From NCBI GenBank assembly GCA_035772735.1, contig JASDFA010000011.1, forward strand, positions 3,348,001 through 3,412,000: a DNA stretch of 64,000 nucleotides, written 5' to 3'. The stretch's first letter is position 1. Each line of letters starts with the position of its first letter. A model generated the notes under the pieces. That model searched no databases. It was not told the DNA's origin and saw only the letters and a list, made by a program, of their open reading frames with translations. Positions 58,595 through 64,000 of this stretch are shown piece by piece. The DNA comes from Datura wrightii (taxonomy: Eukaryota > Streptophyta > Magnoliopsida > Solanales > Solanaceae). The position numbers were made by a program, and so were the translations under genes.

Positions 58595-61055
58595 CATATG
58601 GAGGTAGAGGAACAAAGTCCCAACTCTAATAATTATGAGTAAAAATCAAAAGAAGAGATGAACAGGGATTAGTATCTCAACTTTGATGCCATCAACTTTC
58701 CACCATCCAAGAATGACATGTGAACCAATCAACAAATATTCCTACTAATCTTGGTGGGATTATTTCTTTTCTTGTTATTTGAGTGGGTTGGGGCTGTTGT
58801 GGGGATGTTGAACTTATGAATTTTCTTTGTGCAATTTAATTAGAAGGGTCAATTTTTCATTATTGAATTATTGAAAACAATCTTATAAACTTGGTCTTTC
58901 TGGATCTTTTAATTTCTAGTTATGTCTAATATTGTTGAAGTTATGTTATATACTTGTTTTTTCTGGATCTTTTACATCCTAGTTATATCTATTGAAAATG
59001 AGCTTAATGTCTAATGTTTGTTTATTATATCATCTGATTAAGTCGATCGATTTATTACAACAGGTAATTAAGTTTTCATAACAAATTTGAGGTGGTACCA
59101 TTAAAAATAAAGTAATAACATATTATATGTAGGCGATTAATTTGTATGAATGGTATTAGCCTTCTCTCCTCTTTTCTTAATTAGTAGTATTATTTCATAG
59201 TAACATAATTTTTTATTCTTTAATGTGTATTATTTTTGTTGCTTTGTTTGCTTTTTATCTTGCTACTTTTTTGTTGTTGTTTATATATTTTAATTATTAA
59301 AAGGCATGATAACTAATTACCCCAATCACCTCAAATAACTATCCACCATTTTGATATTTACTAGATGGAAGAAATACTACATCAGTATAAAAGATACTTT
59401 TGTTCTTGTATTGATGTATGAAAAAAAAGATGAAAATATATGTTAGAGATACAAAAGAACTTTGTGTTGTATTTATAATACTGAGGTTAGTGTAGAAAAA
59501 AAAAAGAGTTTGAAACAAGAAAACACAAACATACTTCTAAAATTAGTTGCCTTAAAATGTTCTTTATCAAGAAAACATGTGCTTCTCGTTTGTGACAGCT
59601 TTCATTTTCCAAACAAATTTCAGTGAGATTCCCCTTTTGTCTAATTAATTTTCCAAACAAAATGAGAATAATATTTCAAATGATACTAACGAATTTGAGT
59701 TGATTTCTCGAATAGTTACCTAATTTATTTTAGATTTTTTTAATTAAAAATTAAAAATTAAAAGGGACTTTTTAAAATAATACATATTAATTAAATGGGC
59801 ATATATGAGAAATCAACTTCCCAGTATACTTTAACAATAAAATAAAATGTAGGTAATCTTAGCTACTTTGGGCATAGGTAATCAATTTATGTAATTTTTA
59901 TTTATTATTTTTTTAATTTATTAATTTAGATTAGCATTGATGTTATATTGACGAGTTAAGGAAGTTGATCACTCGTGTAAGACGTGAATTCAATTTTGAC
60001 AAATGCGATGCATTGAGATGATGTGTGCGCGTGGTATGGTGGGTGATGTAAAAGAAATGTTAATAGATAGTCAATGCCAATTCTTAATGAGTCAGTGCCT
60101 ATTTTTAATGAAGTTAAGGCGTGATTAAAGAAACATAAAAAGGAGTGAGACAAAATGCATTTACAATAGAAAACGTTTGAGTTATGAATAATCAATTGTA
60201 TTTTATAATACCAAAGTTATTATCTAAATTTCATAAAAGTCCCTAATTTTTTAAGTTTAAAAAAAATCACTCAACCAAAAAAAATCACATAAAGTCATCA
60301 GCAGAAAATAAAAATGACAATGTGAAAGTAGACATAAATAGGCACTCAAAACTTAGTTTCAACTGGCAAGTAAACACTTAAATTTTGAGAATGCACATCT
60401 GGGTACCTCAACTTGATTTCACTGTGTCAATTGAGCACTCCAACTTACAAGATAATCATCTAGGCACCTCAACTTAGTTTCACTGTGTCATGTGCCATGT
60501 CAGTATCGGGTGCCTATAAGACATAGTCGGAACTAGTTGGAGTGCTTAGTTGACAGCGGAGACCAAATTGAGGTGCCTAGATGTGCACTCTCAAAATTTG
60601 AGTGCTTAATTGCCAGTTGAGGCCAAGTTTAAGTGTCTATTTATGTATTATGCCATATAATTTTGATACACCTTATTAAATGTTTTTTAAAATTTATTTA
60701 ATTATGCTTCTCTAACTTTATGATTTCATGAACTATATATAATAAATCAACGCTTTTATAATCCCCCAATGATATAATTATTTTTTGAACTCACTTCTCT
60801 CACTTATTTTACTTTGTTAGACAACTAAATTGAACAGTGTATATGTTTGTGTGTATGTGTTATATATATATATGGAAGAATATTAATTTGTTATCTTTTT
60901 ATTCAAAAGATTTAATTTTTATATATATAGAAGAATATTAATTTGTTGCCTTTTTATTTAAAAATTTTAATTTATATAAAATCTAGTTTACTGAATGACA
61001 GCTGTCTAAATGAATAAAAATATTTTTTAAATGAATAAAAATATTTTTTAGTTTC
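58595..61055. other. Region between the two bZIP genes
   Basis: 58595-58730 is a decayed version of the C-terminal coding end still open in copy 2 (QYLNFEAINF-like words now out of frame). 58740-59340 is 3' flank shared with 63005-63600. From ~59537 the second tandem unit starts. A MITE is at ~60333-60655. No other gene seen. Confidence 0.55.
60333..60655. mobile_element. Long-TIR MITE in the second tandem unit, with empty site in the first
   Basis: Left arm GGCACTCAAAACTTAGTTTC ... TGCACATCTGGGTACCTCAA and right arm ...TTGAGGTGCCTAGATGTGCA ... AAGTGTCTATTTATG are inverted repeats of over 100 bp. The matching place in unit 1 (56427-56455) runs straight through (AGTGGACATATATAATTTC), so the element entered after the duplication. 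Long arms suggest a Mutator-like foldback element; the target duplication is too diverged to fix. Confidence 0.7.
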
Positions 61056-61064
61056 TATATAAAG
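61056..61064 (+). promoter_or_regulatory. TATA box of bZIP copy 2
   Basis: TATATAAAG about 190 nt upstream of the ATG, aligned with the TATA box of copy 1 and followed by the same ACCTCACATAAAAACTAAAG leader. Confidence 0.55.
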
Positions 61065-61246
61065 ACAGTCACTATCACTTATAACCTCACATAAAAACTA
61101 AAGAAACATATTCTTTGATTAGAGGTATACATATATTAGTCCATGCACTTCATAATTTACATTCTTTATCAATTTTCTTTCTTCCGCTAACTATTTTTTA
61201 TTTTGGGGTTTTAATTCATTGTTATGTAGGTGATTCAAGAAAATTT

Positions 61247-63002
61247 ATGGAAAGGAAAATGAATGACAAAAGAAAAAGATCTAATGAATCTAAATTGGAG
61301 TTATGCCTTAAAGCATCAACTGAAGATGAACCAATTAATAAGATTCCAACCCTTGATGAAGCAATTAGATTTGAAACCACAAAAGGAAATGTTGGGCCCA
61401 ATATGGATCCCAAGAAGTTCAGGAGGTTATATATAATTCTTTTTCATTTATTCTACTTGAAAAAAATGTGAATTTTTGATTGATGTTTTCAAATTTTTTA
61501 TTAAAAGTGTGTAGAAATCATTTTCAATACAAGTCAATTTTTTAAGGGATTTGATTTATAAAAAAGTTTGTGTGGTAAACTATTATTTTCGTTGTTTTTA
61601 TAAGGCTGTAGTAATATCAAGACTAGATGATTTTTTTTTTATTGACACTATTATTTTAAAAAAACATGTAAATTTTTTACTCATATTTTGAAATTTTAAT
61701 GTAAAGATTGTCTGAGATTTTTTCAACAAGCCAATTTTTAATAGATTTGATCAAAGAATTCCATCAGAAATTCATATTTTTTTCTAGTTGTGTGATAAAT
61801 AATATTTCTTTTTATTTTTATAAGGTTTTAGTCTATGTAAAGACTAGATAATTCTTTTTTTCATTGATACAAATCTTTAAAAAAAATGTTAATTTCTGAC
61901 TGACGTATGAAACTTTTGATGAAAAATCAGAAAAAAAATATTTTCCTTTACTTTTACGAGATTATATGCATTAAGACTAAATAATTTTATTTTTCTTTTT
62001 ATCTTTTTGAAATTCTAACTTTTATTATAGGACCATATCCAATCGGTTGTCTGCACAGAGATTAAAGCTCAAAGGAAGTGGATACGTAACTGAATTGGAG
62101 CAAAAAATTCAAGATCTCCAGGTAATGAAAACCTAGATCAAAAGTTTTTACTCTAATAATTTTTCAATTCACTATTTAATTTCTATTTTTCTTGATTAGG
62201 CTTGTTAAAACTCAACCCAATTTAATTAATTTTTTTTAGACGACTCTAACATTAAATGAAGTGAAAAAATAAATAAATTCACAATAACAAATTGAATCAT
62301 ATAAATTGTGAATCAACTACATTCATATATAACCATTCTTGATGAGTTTTCTTAATCCAATTTTTCAAACCTGGTATGCTATATTGTTAATAATACTTTG
62401 GGGATAAATAAATAAATAAAATTTAACAAAGAGATATCGAATGACACGACTCGGCGTCAATAATTTATTTCCTATATATGTATTAATGCAGAATACGATA
62501 GCTTTGGTTGCACCACAAATAGAAACTATGAAAGGCAATCAAAAGATGTTGCAGCTGGAGAATGAAATATTGCAAATTCAATTGGATATTATCACTGAAA
62601 GATCCAATCTACGCACTGGTAAATAAATACACACACACACACACATCTCCTCTCCCACAAAAAGTTTTTTTTTACTTTCTATTTGTTCGTCCTTGAGTCG
62701 AGAATCTAAATAACTTTTACATTACTTAAATTTTGTACTTATTTTAAAAATTCATTGAATATATACGAATGATTAATTTAAAATCTAATAATTTGAGAAG
62801 ATTAGTTAGCTAGAATTCAAAATTTATAAGTTTTAAATTCTAATTGCACCTATAATTTAATGTTGTTGCAGCGCAAACTGAAGAGTTGAAACTTGAGCTG
62901 AAGAGGCTTAAGGAACTTGCAAAGGTTCGAGAAGAAGAGCAGATGGATCAGTATCTCAACTTTGAAGCCATCAACTTTACTCCACCCAATTATGACATGT
63001 GA
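61247..63002 (+). CDS. bZIP transcription factor, copy 2 (full C-terminus)
   Basis: Four exons: 61247-61425, 62031-62121, 62492-62618, 62872-63002, giving 175 aa, with the same splice phases as copy 1. The N-terminus carries MNDKRKRSNESKLELCLKAS and PTLDEAIRFE. The basic region FRRTISNRLSAQRLKLKGSG keeps N64 but has Lys at the seventh spacer position (N-x7-K72) and loses charged residues (KGSG versus KRSE), so DNA binding may be changed; Lys is tolerated in some plant bZIPs. The zipper is kept. The C-tail ends QYLNFEAINFTPPNYDM. All splice sites look normal. It lies 4.3 kb from copy 1 in the same direction. Confidence 0.82.
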
Positions 63003-63698
63003 ACCAATCAACAAATATTGCTTTTAATCTTTGTGGGATTATTCCTTTTCTTGTTATTTGAGGGGGTTGGGGCTATGATATAAATTTTCTCTGTTCATTT
63101 TAATTAGAAGGGTCAAATTTCCATTATTGGATTATCGAAAAAAATGTTATAAACTTTGTATTTCTGGATCTTTTAATTTCTTGTTATGTCTAATATTTTT
63201 CAAGTTGTGTTATATATTTGCTCTTTCTGGATCTTTTACTTTCTAGTTATGTCTATTAAAAGTGAGTTTAAGTTATGCCTAGTGTTAGTTTATTATATCA
63301 TCTGATTAAGTCGATCGATCTATTACAACAGATGATGGATTTTTTATAACAAATTTGAGGTGGTACCATTAAAAATAAAGTAATAACATATTATATATAT
63401 ATGCGATTAATTTTTATGAATGGTATTAGCCTTCTCTCCTCTTTTCTTAATTAGTAGTATTATTTCATAATGACATAATTTTTTATTCTTTAATGTGTAT
63501 TATTTTTGTTGCTTTGTTTGCTTTTTATTTTGCTATTTTTTTGTTATTTTTTTTATCTATTTTAATTATTAAAATGCATGATAATAGTTAATATAAAGTG
63601 AAGAAAGTGGTATTATTGTTGATGACAAAGGATGAAGATGAATGACAAAGGTACGGAAGTGATAAAGGAAGAAGTGTGTAGTGTCCATATTTCTATTT

Positions 63699-64000
63699 TG
63701 TTAGTTATAGTTGTTAGACTTTTGGAAAACAGTTAGTTAACTGCCTTAGCAGTTAACTGTCTTATGAAATGGATAAGTATTCATCTAGCTCATGAGAGAG
63801 ACTAGCTAATACTACTCCTATATATACAGATGCATGTGATATGATTATTCATTGAATGATACTAAAATAAAATAACTTCCTATTACTGATTGCTCATTCT
63901 TTCTAGTTTTTCCAAGAACACCATTTGCTCATCTTCTTCAAGTTGAAGAAGAAATAGTTTCAGTTATATATATTCTTTGTAACTCATATAACCACTATAG
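63699..64000 (+). mobile_element. Possible LTR retrotransposon start, open at the right edge
   Basis: Homology to the 3' flank of bZIP copy 1 stops near 63590. From TGTTAGTTATAGTTGTTAGA (63699) the sequence has palindromic GTTAGTTAACTG/CAGTTAACTG words, a TATATATA box (63819-63826) and a leader-like stretch, an organisation typical of Copia LTRs. The other end is outside the window. Confidence 0.35.

Larger units (their letters stand above)
48840..60330. repeat. Four dispersed copies of a shared upstream block
   Basis: The order AATTAATTTTCCAAAC, GAGAATAAT, ACTAACAAACTTGAGTTGAT, a GCATTGACGTTATATTGACA-type SINE-like tract and AAACGTGTGTGTTATTATGA recurs at about 48790-49880, 50700-51147 (truncated), 55750-56440 and 59650-60330. 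Only the last two are followed by bZIP genes. Divergence is moderate. Confidence 0.7.

Overview
This is a plant nuclear genome window, almost certainly from a Solanaceae species. The evidence is GT-AG introns, AT-rich spacers, plant-type genes (pyruvate decarboxylase, a plant F2KP with an N-terminal starch-binding-type domain, SGF11, ATL RING-H2, bZIP), SolS/TS-like and Au-type SINEs, a TRIM element, MITEs, and a rearranged endogenous pararetrovirus of the kind known in Solanaceae genomes. I cannot name the species from sequence alone.

Layout. (1) 1-~5.76 kb: endogenous caulimovirid (solendovirus-like) with two inverted halves. A movement-protein ORF and the start of the next ORF run leftward; an RT/RNase H ORF, a fourth large ORF, a promoter/poly(A) region and leader run rightward. 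The halves meet at a methionine-tRNA primer-binding-site match. (2) 8.25-8.48 kb: last exon of a RanBP1-like gene. (3) ~9.89-11.66 kb: probable non-autonomous Helitron. (4) 11.96-14.96 kb: complete six-exon pyruvate decarboxylase gene (589 aa). (5) 16.55-16.87 kb, minus: a 25-aa ribosomal protein eL41 gene with a 12-nt first coding exon and site II/telo-box promoter motifs. (6) 18.54-36.66 kb: complete 23-exon 6-phosphofructo-2-kinase/fructose-2,6-bisphosphatase gene (748 aa), whose introns hold SINEs, a TRIM, foldback/hAT/Tourist-like MITEs and a 40-bp minisatellite. (7) 37.60-38.10 kb, minus: single-exon ATL-type RING-H2 E3 ligase. (8) ~41.97-42.10 kb: U5 snRNA gene with USE, TATA, Sm site and 3' box. 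(9) 42.61-44.44 kb, minus: SGF11 (SAGA deubiquitination module), 176 aa. (10) 45.4-64 kb: repeat-rich segmental duplications with a 2.53-kb solo LTR (perfect 5-bp target duplication), a second LTR-like block of 3.45 kb, and two tandem bZIP genes about 4.3 kb apart.

The genes are independently transcribed housekeeping or regulatory genes, not an operon: fermentation (PDC), fructose-2,6-bisphosphate control of carbon partitioning (F2KP), splicing (U5), translation (eL41), chromatin (SGF11), ubiquitin ligation (ATL) and transcription (bZIP). The most notable points are the virus inversion at the primer-binding site, the U5 and eL41 genes that ORF calling misses, and the diverging bZIP pair, in which copy 1 has a (GT)25 tract directly at a splice donor and an earlier stop. 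All identifications come from reading translated sequence and motifs; no database search was run.
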